From Caldicoprobacter algeriensis (GTDB lineage Bacteria; Bacillota; Clostridia; Caldicoprobacterales; Caldicoprobacteraceae), in assembly GCF_023838525.1 (NCBI RefSeq), contig NZ_JAHUQD010000008.1:1-64000 (forward strand): 64,000 bases of DNA, written 5' to 3'. A model generated the notes under the pieces. The model was not told where the DNA came from. It ran no database searches and saw only the letters and a program-made list of their open reading frames with translations. Positions 8,513-18,435 of this stretch are shown here, piece after piece (position 1 is the stretch's first letter; each line of letters starts with the position of its first letter). The position numbers and the translations under genes are program-made.

Positions 8513-10780
8513 ATGGGCAGGGCTTATTACCGTCTGTTCATTTCATTTTTAGTGCTTGTAGTTGTACCTGTGCTAGCATTTGGCATTTTTGCTTATAATA
8601 TTTCTGTTTTATCTATACAACAAGAGGCTATAAAATTCAATAAAACGCTTCTGGACGTATATAAGGAAAAGATAGACGGTATGTTAAGTGAAATAGATAC
8701 TTCTTTTATCCAGAATGGATTGGTTATAGAAACTTTTGATGGGGTAAATTTGCCTTCTTCTACTGGTGATTATCTGACCCAGAAAAAACTTATGAATATC
8801 AATCAATTTGTCATGCATTTGACAGCAAATAGCAGTGTCATAGATGATGCTATGATATATTATAAACATGATAAAGTTTTTATTACATCTAATGGGCGAT
8901 TCGATGAAAAAAGCTTTAAGAACGAAGATGTGGTTTTTCAGTTAAAAAATAATAATGCTAATGTATTATGGTTAGGTCCAAGATGGACTAAATCGAAGCG
9001 GTCAGGACGTGTTATACCGGTTATCTCATATGTGAGACAGTTACCCCTTTTATCAGCTTACAAGAAAGCAGCTTTTATAGTTGATATTGATTTATATTTA
9101 CTGAGTTCAATGATGGAGCACTATGAAAATAATTATGAAAGTCCAAGATTATATCTATTGGATTCCAATGGTGTTGTTATTGCAGCTGCAAACAAGCAGT
9201 TCATAGGTAAGGATCTAAGTGTATATTCTTGTATCTCTCAAATATTGAGTAAAGAAGAGGGGAATGAATTCAGAGATAATATAGATGGTGAACCCAGCAT
9301 AATTTCTTTTTTGCCTTCCAGTATACCCGGTTGGAAATATGTTATAGTAACTCCTATACAGTCGTTAATGGCTGGTAGTATGCTTATTAAACGTGGTATA
9401 GTAGTTGTGACAATGTTTTTTATTGTAATAGGTATTGTTACTTCGCTTTTAATAAGTAAGCGACTATATAAACCGGTAAAATCTATTATTTTATCTTGGC
9501 AAGGCAACGATTATATAAATCGAAAAGTTGATGAGTATGCAGTTATAAATGATTATCTTTCTACTTTACAACGTCGCAATAAGGATCTAGAAAAACGATG
9601 GAAAAATATCTGGCCTGTGGTAAAAGATAAAATATTATTAGATATATTAAAAGGCAGAAACGTCATAGGTAATAATATAGCAGACGATCTTAGTTCTTAT
9701 GGCATAAACATAAAATTTGATAATTTTGTTACGCTGGCTGCGGAAATTGACGATATGAAGAATATGAGCAATATAGATAAAGAGGTGTTTTTATTTGGTG
9801 TAAAAAATGTAGTTGAAGAGATAATTAATACAGAATATAATGGTTTTGCAACATCTGAGGATTATACGGTAGTTTTTGTGGTGAATCTTCCTCAAGCTAA
9901 ATATTATTTGGATTATAAGCGTACTGTTAGGTATTTATGTTTCGAGATAATGGATAGCATAAAAAAGTACATGGGATTCACTATAAGTATAGGTGTTAGT
10001 CGACTGTATCACAAGACTGATGAGTTAGGTAAATCTTATTTAGAAGCTATGGAGGCTATAAAGTATCGTTTGCTGTACGGAAAGCATTCGGTTATCTTTA
10101 TAGAAGATGTGGAGCCGGCTTCTGAAGGTGTTAATAGTTATCCATATGATAAGGAAAAGGAATTAGTTATGTATATAAAAGCAATGGATGTTAAAAGAGT
10201 TAGTATAATATTAGATGATATAGTAACATACCTTAAGAATAAGTCTTGTAATTATATAAGACAATTTTTTATTCAGTTAGTGGGCTATATAATGATATCT
10301 ATATATGATATGGGGTATACAGAATCAGAATTATTCGAGGGACGTTTTTTGTATGGTGAATTAGATAGTTTGGAAACATTGAAGGATATAAGGCAATGGA
10401 TGGAATGCTTATGCCGGGATATAATTACTTTTTTAGAGTACAAGCATAAAGAAGAAAGCAAGGATATAGTAATTAAGTGCAAGAATTATATAGATGAACA
10501 TTTCAGTGATCCAGAAATTAGCTTGAGCGTTGTAGCTGAGAAATTGTACACAAGTGATTCATATTTAAGCAGAGTATTTAAAGAAGAAGTTGGTATGACC
10601 TTTACAGAGTATCTTACGTTAAAACGCATAGAAAGAGCAAAACAACTTTTGGAGTTTACTGATATGACTATGAATGAGATAGCTGAAAACATAGGTTTAA
10701 GCCTTCAAAGCTTTATGAGAGTGTTTAAGAAGTATGAACAAATATCTCCTGGACAGTTTAGGGCTATCAAACGTAAATAG
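8513..10780 (+). CDS. Membrane-anchored AraC-family transcriptional regulator with extracellular sensor domain
   Basis: This 755-residue regulator combines an extracytoplasmic sensor with a DNA-binding tail. A first membrane segment (FLVLVVVPVLAFGIFAYNI, near residues 10-30) and a second one near residues 295-318 flank a Cache-like outer domain. The cytoplasmic middle region precedes a C-terminal AraC/XylS double helix-turn-helix of about 100 residues, ending in IAENIGLSLQSFMRVFKKYE and SPGQFRAIKRK. ATG 8513 follows GGAGGAG. Proteins of this YesN/YtdP-like group commonly sense a sugar or its binding protein and activate the neighbouring LplB/YtcP transporter. The regulator is AT-rich like the transporter genes and probably arrived with them. 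Confidence 0.9.
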   Translation: MGRAYYRLFISFLVLVVVPVLAFGIFAYNISVLSIQQEAIKFNKTLLDVYKEKIDGMLSEIDTSFIQNGLVIETFDGVNLPSSTGDYLTQKKLMNINQFVMHLTANSSVIDDAMIYYKHDKVFITSNGRFDEKSFKNEDVVFQLKNNNANVLWLGPRWTKSKRSGRVIPVISYVRQLPLLSAYKKAAFIVDIDLYLLSSMMEHYENNYESPRLYLLDSNGVVIAAANKQFIGKDLSVYSCISQILSKEEGNEFRDNIDGEPSIISFLPSSIPGWKYVIVTPIQSLMAGSMLIKRGIVVVTMFFIVIGIVTSLLISKRLYKPVKSIILSWQGNDYINRKVDEYAVINDYLSTLQRRNKDLEKRWKNIWPVVKDKILLDILKGRNVIGNNIADDLSSYGINIKFDNFVTLAAEIDDMKNMSNIDKEVFLFGVKNVVEEIINTEYNGFATSEDYTVVFVVNLPQAKYYLDYKRTVRYLCFEIMDSIKKYMGFTISIGVSRLYHKTDELGKSYLEAMEAIKYRLLYGKHSVIFIEDVEPASEGVNSYPYDKEKELVMYIKAMDVKRVSIILDDIVTYLKNKSCNYIRQFFIQLVGYIMISIYDMGYTESELFEGRFLYGELDSLETLKDIRQWMECLCRDIITFLEYKHKEESKDIVIKCKNYIDEHFSDPEISLSVVAEKLYTSDSYLSRVFKEEVGMTFTEYLTLKRIERAKQLLEFTDMTMNEIAENIGLSLQSFMRVFKKYEQISPGQFRAIKRK

Positions 10781-10966
10781 ATTTTTAGTGGTTCATTGTG
10801 TCACCGCCGGTGTATAATTGACTCAGGAGTAATGAATATGTAGATTATTGCATTTACCCGTAAAAATGGGACAATTAAAACGGTTATTGAAGTATAGAAA
10901 ATTATCTATATTTTTTAGGTTTAGGAACGATAAACACAAGTATCTGAAGAGGAGAGAGAAATAAAA

Positions 10967-11083
10967 ATGAGCAATCAATTAACACCGATTTTGAAATCCA
11001 GCCCAGTTATAAAACGTTATGAAAACAATCCTATATTGTCGTACAAAGATGTTCCTTATAAAGCTACTCTAATATTTGGTTCG
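10967..11083 (+). pseudogene. N-terminal remnant of a GH130-like glycoside phosphorylase, cut by IS30
   Basis: A start codon at 10967, preceded by GAGGAGAGAG, opens a frame of 39 codons that runs straight into the left end of the IS30 element and stops at TAA 11087-11089 inside it. The residues KRYENNPILSYKDVPYKAT resemble the N-terminus of GH130 enzymes, which phosphorolyse beta-mannosides. Sequence right of the IS does not continue the GH130 fold, so the remainder was deleted or moved rather than simply split. The intact gene would have fitted the sugar-uptake cluster. The family call rests on about 20 recognisable residues. Confidence 0.6.
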
Positions 11084-11143
11084 TTGTAAAATTAAATGCA
11101 ACACCTAAAAAATAGTAGAACCATAGTGAGAAATCCTGTATGA

Positions 11144-12280
<1,137 letters not shown>

Positions 12281-12320
12281 TGTGGTAGTTTGAAGAAGAC
12301 ACAATGATAGTTTACAGTTA

Positions 12321-12351
12321 AGGCCATTTGGCCAGGTATGCCAAATGGCCT
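12321..12351. repeat. Perfect 12-bp palindrome inside the IS30 tail
   Basis: AGGCCATTTGGC (12321-12332) pairs with GCCAAATGGCCT (12340-12351) across a 7-base loop. It lies 40 bases after the transposase stop codon. No T-run follows, so it is not a standard terminator. Confidence 0.7.
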
Positions 12352-12373
12352 GGAAACAATTATATCATTTGTT

Positions 12374-12445
12374 TTATGTTGTCAAGGTCGGGTAGTATTT
12401 TCTCGCTTACGCTCGAAAATCTCCACCCTTTCCTTGACAACATAA
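12374..12445. repeat. Hairpin repeat related to the core of the 8.1-kb palindrome
   Basis: TTATGTTGTCAAGG (12374-12387) pairs perfectly with CCTTGACAACATAA (12432-12445). Nested inside are GGGT/ACCC, ATTTTC/GAAAAT and an apex with GCTTACGCTC. The arm sequence GTCAAGG...CCTTGAC and the apex motif recur at 8084-8130, which points to a dispersed palindromic repeat family. Confidence 0.7.
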
Positions 12446-12553
12446 GGTTTTACATTTTAAACAGTAAAAATTTGGATATCTATATCATACTTTCCTTTAA
12501 AAAAGTGTTGCATTTAATATTGCAATTTAGAATTGCATATTTTTTGATAAATT

Positions 12554-13216
12554 TTACGGCCCCGGTACCAAGTTTAAAATATCCTCTTTCCCGTCTTCCA
12601 CGTTTATATAGTAATCGGGCACATCTCCAACGATTATGGTTTCGGTAATGGGGACCCTTGTCTTTACGCTGGCAGTATCGCTGCCCAACGGAACGACTAT
12701 GCGGACGTTGGCCTCCATCACCATGTAAATCTTGTGGCGGGTCTGGTTTATGCCCGCGTTTTCAAATTCGGTGGCAAAATCTATGGCCACTGACCCTATG
12801 GGTATAATGGTGACTTTGACCCTTGGACCTAAGCCAGCCAATATTTTGCTGTTGAATATCGAGCCAAGAGGTATGTATATACCCTCCGCTCCCATTGAGC
12901 GAATCTCCTCCTGGGCAAGGCTCGACGTCTCGCTGGCCAAGGCGTTCATCTTGATGGTGTTGGCCTGTATCAGCGATATTTTGCCGTTTCTGTCGGTCAT
13001 CACATTTATGAGGTCGGTATACTTTATATCAGTATTAAGCACCTTCTTAACGGCGTTATTCATGGCTTTTATGGCTATATATTTCACCTGGGCTTCCGAC
13101 ATGGCTATGACCGTAGGCTTTATCCCTCTATCTATGATCAAAAATATGATCGACACCACCGCAAGCACTATAAATATAACAATGAAGATTTTATATACCC
13201 CTCTTTCGCGCCTCAT
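12554..13216 (-). CDS. yunB: Sporulation protein YunB
   Basis: This 220-residue protein has one N-terminal membrane segment (IFIVIFIVLAVVSIIFLII) followed by an extracytoplasmic domain. The conserved stretches AMNNAVKKVL, IPLGSIFNSKILAGLGPRVK and VEANVRIVVPLGSDTA match the YunB family, which in Bacillus belongs to the mother-cell SigE regulon. GTG 13228 overlaps the GGAGG sequence, so the ATG at 13216, 11 bases after it, is preferred. The gene is divergent from the PBP gene, and a SigE-like promoter lies just upstream. Its exact role in spore assembly is not known. The IS30 element ends close behind its stop codon but leaves the coding region whole. Confidence 0.85.
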   Translation of the reverse strand: MRRERGVYKIFIVIFIVLAVVSIIFLIIDRGIKPTVIAMSEAQVKYIAIKAMNNAVKKVLNTDIKYTDLINVMTDRNGKISLIQANTIKMNALASETSSLAQEEIRSMGAEGIYIPLGSIFNSKILAGLGPRVKVTIIPIGSVAIDFATEFENAGINQTRHKIYMVMEANVRIVVPLGSDTASVKTRVPITETIIVGDVPDYYINVEDGKEDILNLVPGP

Positions 13217-13237
13217 GAAGGTACACACCTCCCCTAC

Positions 13238-13266
13238 AGTTTATGAACCGTATTGATGAATTGTTA
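13238..13266 (-). promoter_or_regulatory. Candidate SigE promoter of yunB
   Basis: Read on the minus strand, TAACAAT (13260-13266) and CATAAACT (13238-13245) are 14 bases apart. They match the SigE consensus (KMATATT and CATACAHT) at 5 of 7 and 7 of 8 positions. Confidence 0.45.
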
Positions 13267-13362
13267 CTCAAATCCATGCAATTTGCAATATTGAATAAAT
13301 AGTTTGTAACACAGTGTTAAAAATGCGCACCCAGAATTTTAATAGGATTTTTATAAAGATTA

Positions 13363-13371
13363 TGCTATAAT
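13363..13371 (+). promoter_or_regulatory. Extended -10 promoter of the class A PBP gene
   Basis: TGCTATAAT at 13363-13371 is an extended -10 element 50 bases before the ATG at 13421. No clear -35 hexamer accompanies it. Confidence 0.5.
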
Positions 13372-13420
13372 ATAAAAAGCCGAGTTACATTAAATATTTG
13401 CCTTGTATGGGAGGTTGACA

Positions 13421-16330
13421 ATGAAAATAAACGATAAAGAAAACAAGGACCAAAAAAAGGGCATCCATAAAATAAAAGACTATTTTAAGAAAAAGACCAA
13501 CCCGCCTAATTTTGTATTATCGGTGTTTGTTACCACCTTAAAGATGTTTTTGGTGCTATTCATACTGTTGAGCTTTGCAGGGTTTGGCGCCTTCCTGGGC
13601 ATAGCAAAAGGATACCTTGATGCCACTCCAACCCTCGACTTGGAGCGCATCGAAAACCAGAGCGAAACCTCGTTTATATATGACAGATACGGTAACCTGA
13701 TCACTCCATACTACGGCCTTGAAAACCGCGTATGGGCTCCACTAGACGAAATTCCTAAGATGCTGCAGGATGCCGTCATCGCCGTTGAGGACGTGCGTTT
13801 TTACTCCCATCACGGCATTGATTTCAAACGCCTGATAGGAGCCATCATAAATAACCTGCGTAACGAGTCAATACAGGGTGCCAGCACCATTACCCAGCAG
13901 CTCATAAAGAACACCCTGCTGACACCCGAACGCTCCTACAAGCGCAAGATCCAGGAGGCCTACCTGGCCATTCAGCTTGAACAGAAATACAGCAAGGAAC
14001 AGATACTTGAGGCTTATCTCAATACCAGTTACTTTGGCAGCGGGAACTATGGTGTCAAGACAGCGGCGCAGGATTATTTTGGGAAGGAACTTAAGGACTT
14101 AACGTTGAGGGAGTGCGCCGTTCTAGCGGGAATATTAAGAAACCCATATTATTACGACCCCAGGAAAAATTTGTATGATCCCAATAGAAAGCCTGAGATA
14201 ACCTACAACCGCACCAACTTAGTGCTGCGCCTCATGTATGAAAACGGCTTTATCACCAAGGAACAATATGAGGAAGCAAAACTTGACCCCACTAAGTCTC
14301 CCGAAGAGCAAGGCTTCAAGGTTATAGAAAAGTCCAACCGTAACTTCCTCTATCCCATGCCTTATTTTGTGGAATACGTAATACTAGACGTTCGGGACAG
14401 GCTGATGGAGCATTACGGCTGGACGGGCGACGAAGGCCGTCAGAAGGCCATGAAGCTAATCCAGGAAGGCGGGCTCAGGATATACACCACAGTTGACCCC
14501 GAGGTGCAAAAAATTGTTGAAGAAGCAGTATACAACTACAAGGATCTTCCACCGCTGGCCAACTCTAAAGATAAGGTTATAAAGGATAGCCAGGGTAACG
14601 AGATACAGCAGCCTCAGGCGGCAGCGGTGGTAATAGATCATACCACAGGCGAGATACGTGCCATTGTAGGCGGAAAGACTCCCCCTCAAGGCCGTTTCTG
14701 GACCAACCGTGTTACACAGGCACTGGCTGTGGGTTCGGCAATAAAACCCTTGTCTGTATATGGGCCGTTTATTGAAGCTGGCTATCCTGGCGGGATCATA
14801 CTGGAAGATGTTCCTGTCCCCATAAAAGGGTTAGAAAACCAATGGAATGGGAGGGGTTATCCACGCAATTATGACGGCGGATTTAAAGGACTTGTGGACG
14901 TGCGTACAGCTATAAAAAATTCCATAAATGTAGCAGCCGCCAGAATAGTGCAGGAACGCGTAGGTTCTGATTATTCAGCTGAAAAGCTGCTAGAACTAGG
15001 TATAACCAGTCCTCAGTATATAAACGAAAAATTGGTGACCAACCTTGCGCTTGGACAAAATGGTATAAACATGGTTGAAATGGCAGCAGCATATGCCGCC
15101 ATAGCCAATAGAGGAATATATCAAACTCCTGTATCATTTACAAAGATACTGGACAGAGACGGAAATGAGATTCTGAACAAAGACAACATTCAGGTAAAGA
15201 GAGTGGTATTCAAGGAGAGCACCGCTTTTATCCTGACAGACTGGATGGAGACTGTGGTAAACAGCGGTACCGGCAGCAGGGCCAAGTTTTCCAAGCCGAT
15301 GCACATTGCAGGCAAAACAGGTACCTTGAATGATTTTAAAGGGGTATACTTTGCCGGATTTACCCCTTATTACACCGCAACCGTGTGGATAGGTCATGAC
15401 CTTTGGAAACCTCTTAAAGATAATGTACAAGGTGGCCGTTATGCCGCTCCTCTATGGAGAGCGGTAATGGAACCTATCCACAAGGATCTAGAAAACAGGC
15501 CGTTTTATGATAAGCCACCGGAAGGGGTGGTACGCGTTACAGTCTGCGGGGTATCTGGTAAACTGCCCAACGGCACGCTGTGCGAGAACGATACCAGCGG
15601 GCATAAGCTGGTAACCGAGTGGTTCCCGGTAGAGGCGGTTCCAAAAGAGAAATGCGATGTACATCAGGAGGTCGAGATATGCGAATATTCGGGTAAACTC
15701 GCCTCACCGTACTGTCCAAGAGAACACGTGATTAAAAAATCGGTGGTTGTATTGCCAGAGGATTCGCCTCTCAGACAGTTGAGCGATGAAGAACTGCAAA
15801 AGTATCTGCCCGGTACGTTCAAAGATATGGCAGACTTTTCAGCACTTGACTACAATAATCCCGAAGACAGGCAATACTTCTGCCCGCTGCATACGCAGGA
15901 GTGGTACAATTCTCAGAAGTTATGGGAAGACCTGTACAGGCGAGCTCAGGAACTCATAAATTCCGTGCGATCCAGGATGTCCGATCCGAAGTATAAAGAT
16001 AGATTGGACGATGAGGCACGCAATGCCCTGGAAAAGGCCATTGAAGCATTGCTCAACAGCCTTAATCAGACAATGATTGAGCCTCCGGCAGAAGGTGAAC
16101 AGCCATTGACGCAACTGCCACCGTTTGATCCAAAGCCGATAGAACAGAAAATGGCTTATTTGACCGAGCTTTCAAGAGCGATTTTCGATTCAATAGACAG
16201 GCAGATTGAGCAGGAAACCGCAACTCAAAATCCGCAGCTACCTTTTCTGCAAAATTACTTTCCCGGCGACGGTACTGGCAACAGCAGGAATAAACACAGG
16301 CATAACAGCAAAAGAGGGGCACTGGATTGA
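13421..16330 (+). CDS. Class A penicillin-binding protein (PBP1A type)
   Basis: This 969-residue bifunctional enzyme polymerises glycan strands and crosslinks peptides at the outer face of the membrane. A cytoplasmic stretch and one membrane segment (residues about 35-65) precede the transglycosylase domain, with EDVRFYSHHGIDFKR and GASTITQQLIKN. The transpeptidase domain shows SxxK as SAIK, SxN as SIN and KTG in GKTGTL. The long C-terminal part carries repeated CxxSGxL-type motifs (VCGVSGKLPNGTLC, CEYSGKLASPYCPRE) and a charged helical tail. A TTG lies at 13403, but the ATG at 13421, 6 bases after GGGAGG, is the start. It is divergent from yunB and converges on the spoVA operon. Confidence 0.95.
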   Translation: MKINDKENKDQKKGIHKIKDYFKKKTNPPNFVLSVFVTTLKMFLVLFILLSFAGFGAFLGIAKGYLDATPTLDLERIENQSETSFIYDRYGNLITPYYGLENRVWAPLDEIPKMLQDAVIAVEDVRFYSHHGIDFKRLIGAIINNLRNESIQGASTITQQLIKNTLLTPERSYKRKIQEAYLAIQLEQKYSKEQILEAYLNTSYFGSGNYGVKTAAQDYFGKELKDLTLRECAVLAGILRNPYYYDPRKNLYDPNRKPEITYNRTNLVLRLMYENGFITKEQYEEAKLDPTKSPEEQGFKVIEKSNRNFLYPMPYFVEYVILDVRDRLMEHYGWTGDEGRQKAMKLIQEGGLRIYTTVDPEVQKIVEEAVYNYKDLPPLANSKDKVIKDSQGNEIQQPQAAAVVIDHTTGEIRAIVGGKTPPQGRFWTNRVTQALAVGSAIKPLSVYGPFIEAGYPGGIILEDVPVPIKGLENQWNGRGYPRNYDGGFKGLVDVRTAIKNSINVAAARIVQERVGSDYSAEKLLELGITSPQYINEKLVTNLALGQNGINMVEMAAAYAAIANRGIYQTPVSFTKILDRDGNEILNKDNIQVKRVVFKESTAFILTDWMETVVNSGTGSRAKFSKPMHIAGKTGTLNDFKGVYFAGFTPYYTATVWIGHDLWKPLKDNVQGGRYAAPLWRAVMEPIHKDLENRPFYDKPPEGVVRVTVCGVSGKLPNGTLCENDTSGHKLVTEWFPVEAVPKEKCDVHQEVEICEYSGKLASPYCPREHVIKKSVVVLPEDSPLRQLSDEELQKYLPGTFKDMADFSALDYNNPEDRQYFCPLHTQEWYNSQKLWEDLYRRAQELINSVRSRMSDPKYKDRLDDEARNALEKAIEALLNSLNQTMIEPPAEGEQPLTQLPPFDPKPIEQKMAYLTELSRAIFDSIDRQIEQETATQNPQLPFLQNYFPGDGTGNSRNKHRHNSKRGALD

Positions 16331-16340
16331 AGCGCCCCTC
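16314..16340. terminator. Bidirectional terminator between PBP1A and spoVAE
   Basis: GAGGGGC (16314-16320) pairs with GCCCCTC (16334-16340), extended by AGCAA/TTGCT on the outside. It overlaps the PBP stop codon and lies just past the spoVAE stop codon, so it can serve both convergent transcripts. Confidence 0.65.
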
Positions 16341-16344
16341 CTTG

Positions 16345-16701
16345 CTACCTTTTCATCCTTGGGTTAAACAGCACAGCCGCCAGATAGCCGAATACCACTG
16401 CCGCAGTAATTCCTCCAGCAGCCGCCCTCACACCGCCCACAAAAGCGCCCATCGCTCCCATCTCTTCTACTCCTTTTATAGCACCTTTAGCAAGGGCGTA
16501 ACCAAATCCAGGGAGTGGAACGGTTGCGCCTGCTCCGCCAAACTTCACAATGGGCTCGTATATGCCTATAGCCGTTAATATGACACCTGCCGTTACAAAG
16601 CAGACGAGAACCCTGGCTGGCGTTAAGCTTGTTTTATCAATAATTATCTGTGCGATGACGCAGATCAAACCACCAACTAGAAAAGCTCTCAAATACTCCA
16701 T
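16345..16701 (-). CDS. spoVAE: Stage V sporulation protein AE (SpoVAEb)
   Basis: This 118-residue integral membrane protein is a subunit of the SpoVA channel, which moves dipicolinic acid into the forespore and out again at germination. Three to four hydrophobic segments and the sequences AFLVGGLICVIAQIIID and FGGAGATVPLPGFG are typical; the latter motif is shared with SpoVAC. ATG 16701 follows GGGGATG. It is the last gene of the spoVA operon here; no spoVAEa or spoVAF follows, because the convergent PBP gene begins 14 bases on. Confidence 0.93.
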   Translation of the reverse strand: MEYLRAFLVGGLICVIAQIIIDKTSLTPARVLVCFVTAGVILTAIGIYEPIVKFGGAGATVPLPGFGYALAKGAIKGVEEMGAMGAFVGGVRAAAGGITAAVVFGYLAAVLFNPRMKR

Positions 16702-16704
16702 AGT

Positions 16705-17721
16705 TCATCCCCTATCCATATCGATGGTTACAGCATGTGCAATGCCTGGTATGGACTCGCCCTGCTGGCAACTGGTGGTACTGAGAAGAGCACCTGTTGA
16801 CAAGAGCAAAATCCGCTTGTATACGCCTTCCTCCATCTTTCTTAGAATATAAGCACCAAAAACCACTGCAGAGCATCCACACCCACTGCCACCTGCATGC
16901 ACATCCTGATCTTTGCTGTATATCTCGCATCCACAATCGATTAATCGATCGCTTATGTCATAGCCTTCTTTCTTCAAAAGGTCAATGGTCAGCTCCCTTC
17001 CAAACCTGCCCAAGTCCCCCGTCACAATTAGGTCATACGCATCGGGCCCCTGCTGGGTATCTTCGAAGTGCGCTTTTATAGTAGCCGCCGCTGCTGGAGC
17101 CATCGCGGCCCCCATGTTATTGGTGTCGGTTATGCCATAATCTATAACCTTGCCAGTGGTTATATGGGTAATATAAGGGGGTTTCATATGGTTGGACAGC
17201 AAAAAGGCACCTGCTCCTGTTACAGTCCACTGTGCGGTGGGGGGACGTTGAGTTCCCATCTCCAGCGGAAACCGGTACTGCCTCTCAGCAGTGCAGAAAT
17301 GGCTGGAAGTAACACACAGCACAAGATCAGCGTATCCTGCACTAATAACCATAGCACCCAAAGACATGGATTCCGTCAAGGTCGAACAAGCTCCATACAG
17401 TCCGAAGAAGGGTATCCCCAGACTCCTGGCCGCCAAGTTTGCGGTTATAATTTGATTGAGCAGGTCGCCACCAAATAAATAGTTTATGTCCTGTGGCTGC
17501 TTTCCAGCCCTGGTAATTGCCATTTTGGCCGCTTCCTGATACATGCGACATTCTGCCTTTTCCCATGTCTTTTCGCCCCATAGACTGTCTTCCAGAACCA
17601 CATCGAAATATTCTCCCAGCGGTCCCTGCCCCTCTTTTTTCCCTACTATTGTAGCCCTGGAAAGGATACAAGGAGGATTCTCAAGCTTTATGGTTTGACC
17701 GCCCAATCGATGCTTTGCCAT
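16705..17721 (-). CDS. spoVAD: Stage V sporulation protein AD
   Basis: This 338-residue soluble protein has a thiolase-like fold, binds dipicolinic acid and works with SpoVAC and SpoVAE at the spore inner membrane. Its length equals that of the Bacillus protein. The thiolase-type cysteine sits in LYGACSTLTESM. VTGDLGRFGRE and HAGGSGCGCSA are also recognisable. ATG 17721 follows GTGAGGGA. It lies 9 bases after spoVAC and 3 bases before spoVAE, within a tight operon. Confidence 0.96.
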   Translation of the reverse strand: MAKHRLGGQTIKLENPPCILSRATIVGKKEGQGPLGEYFDVVLEDSLWGEKTWEKAECRMYQEAAKMAITRAGKQPQDINYLFGGDLLNQIITANLAARSLGIPFFGLYGACSTLTESMSLGAMVISAGYADLVLCVTSSHFCTAERQYRFPLEMGTQRPPTAQWTVTGAGAFLLSNHMKPPYITHITTGKVIDYGITDTNNMGAAMAPAAAATIKAHFEDTQQGPDAYDLIVTGDLGRFGRELTIDLLKKEGYDISDRLIDCGCEIYSKDQDVHAGGSGCGCSAVVFGAYILRKMEEGVYKRILLLSTGALLSTTSCQQGESIPGIAHAVTIDMDRG

Positions 17722-17730
17722 ATAATTCCC

Positions 17731-18183
17731 TCACTTTACAAAGAAGTATATTAATCCAACCAGTACTGATGCGGTAATACCGTACACCAAAACAGGGCCG
17801 GCTATGGAAAACAGCTTGGATCCAACTCCAAACACGTATCCTTCCTTTTTGAATTCCATAGCAGGCGATACTATGGAGTTGGCAAATCCGGTAATGGGCA
17901 CTACCGACCCAGCACCACCATACTTTCCTATATCGTCGTAAACTCCCAGTCCCGTCAGCAGCGCACCTATAAAAATCATCACTATTGCGGTAAAAGCCGA
18001 AGCCTCTTCGGTATTCAAATTGAAATAGCTTTTCCCAAAATTGTTTACAGCCTGGCCTATTGTACATATGAGTCCCCCTACCAAAAATGCCAATATACAG
18101 TCCCTCAAAAGGTTTGACTTGGGCATCTTTCGTTGAACATATATCTGGTACTCCTTGTTTAGTTTTTGCTGTTTGACATCCAC
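17731..18183 (-). CDS. spoVAC: Stage V sporulation protein AC
   Basis: This 150-residue membrane protein is a mechanosensitive component of the SpoVA dipicolinate channel. AFLVGGLICTIGQAV and YGGAGSVVPITGFANSIV are family signatures, and four hydrophobic segments are seen. The start is GTG at 18183; the upstream sequence GAGAAG is a weak ribosome binding site, so translation may be coupled to the small gene before it (18231-18377). Confidence 0.95.
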   Translation of the reverse strand: MDVKQQKLNKEYQIYVQRKMPKSNLLRDCILAFLVGGLICTIGQAVNNFGKSYFNLNTEEASAFTAIVMIFIGALLTGLGVYDDIGKYGGAGSVVPITGFANSIVSPAMEFKKEGYVFGVGSKLFSIAGPVLVYGITASVLVGLIYFFVK

Positions 18184-18230
18184 CTTCTCAAAACCCCTTT
18201 CAACCTGTTTTTTTAAGCCGCTAATTTAAT

Positions 18231-18377
18231 TTATTCCACCGTCATCATTGAATTATTCTTTTTGTTTTTCGAGTCCCTACTATATGACAGCTTCTTTATC
18301 AGGTCATGCCTTTCCTCTTTTTCTTCAATGTTTTTCATTTCTGGTCCCATTTTCTTTATCTGATGATAATATTTCAT
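18231..18377 (-). CDS. Small charged protein encoded inside the spoVA operon (48 residues)
   Basis: Between spoVAB and spoVAC lies a 48-codon frame that begins with an ATG at 18377, 8-9 bases after a GAGGGTG ribosome binding site, and ends with TAA at 18231-18233. The product (MKYYHQIKKMGPEMKNIEEK at the start) is highly charged and soluble-looking, with predicted helix and no membrane segment. It fills most of a gap that would otherwise be about 250 bases in a densely packed operon. I do not recognise a family. Its position suggests forespore expression along with the SpoVA channel, and it would be missed by annotation pipelines with a length cutoff. Confidence 0.6.
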   Translation of the reverse strand: MKYYHQIKKMGPEMKNIEEKEERHDLIKKLSYSRDSKNKKNNSMMTVE

Positions 18378-18435
18378 CGCTTTCACACCCTCAAACTTTA
18401 TACACCTAAGCCGTATTTATCCATTATAATCCTTT

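Noticed and set aside
12328-12648. Plus-strand frame running through the IS30 right end
   Set aside because: It is produced by the palindromes of the IS tail and overlaps the 3' end of yunB; there is no start signal and no protein pattern.
12732-13256. Long plus-strand open frame opposite yunB
   Set aside because: It is the antisense shadow of the conserved yunB gene, has no ribosome binding site and no recognisable protein pattern.
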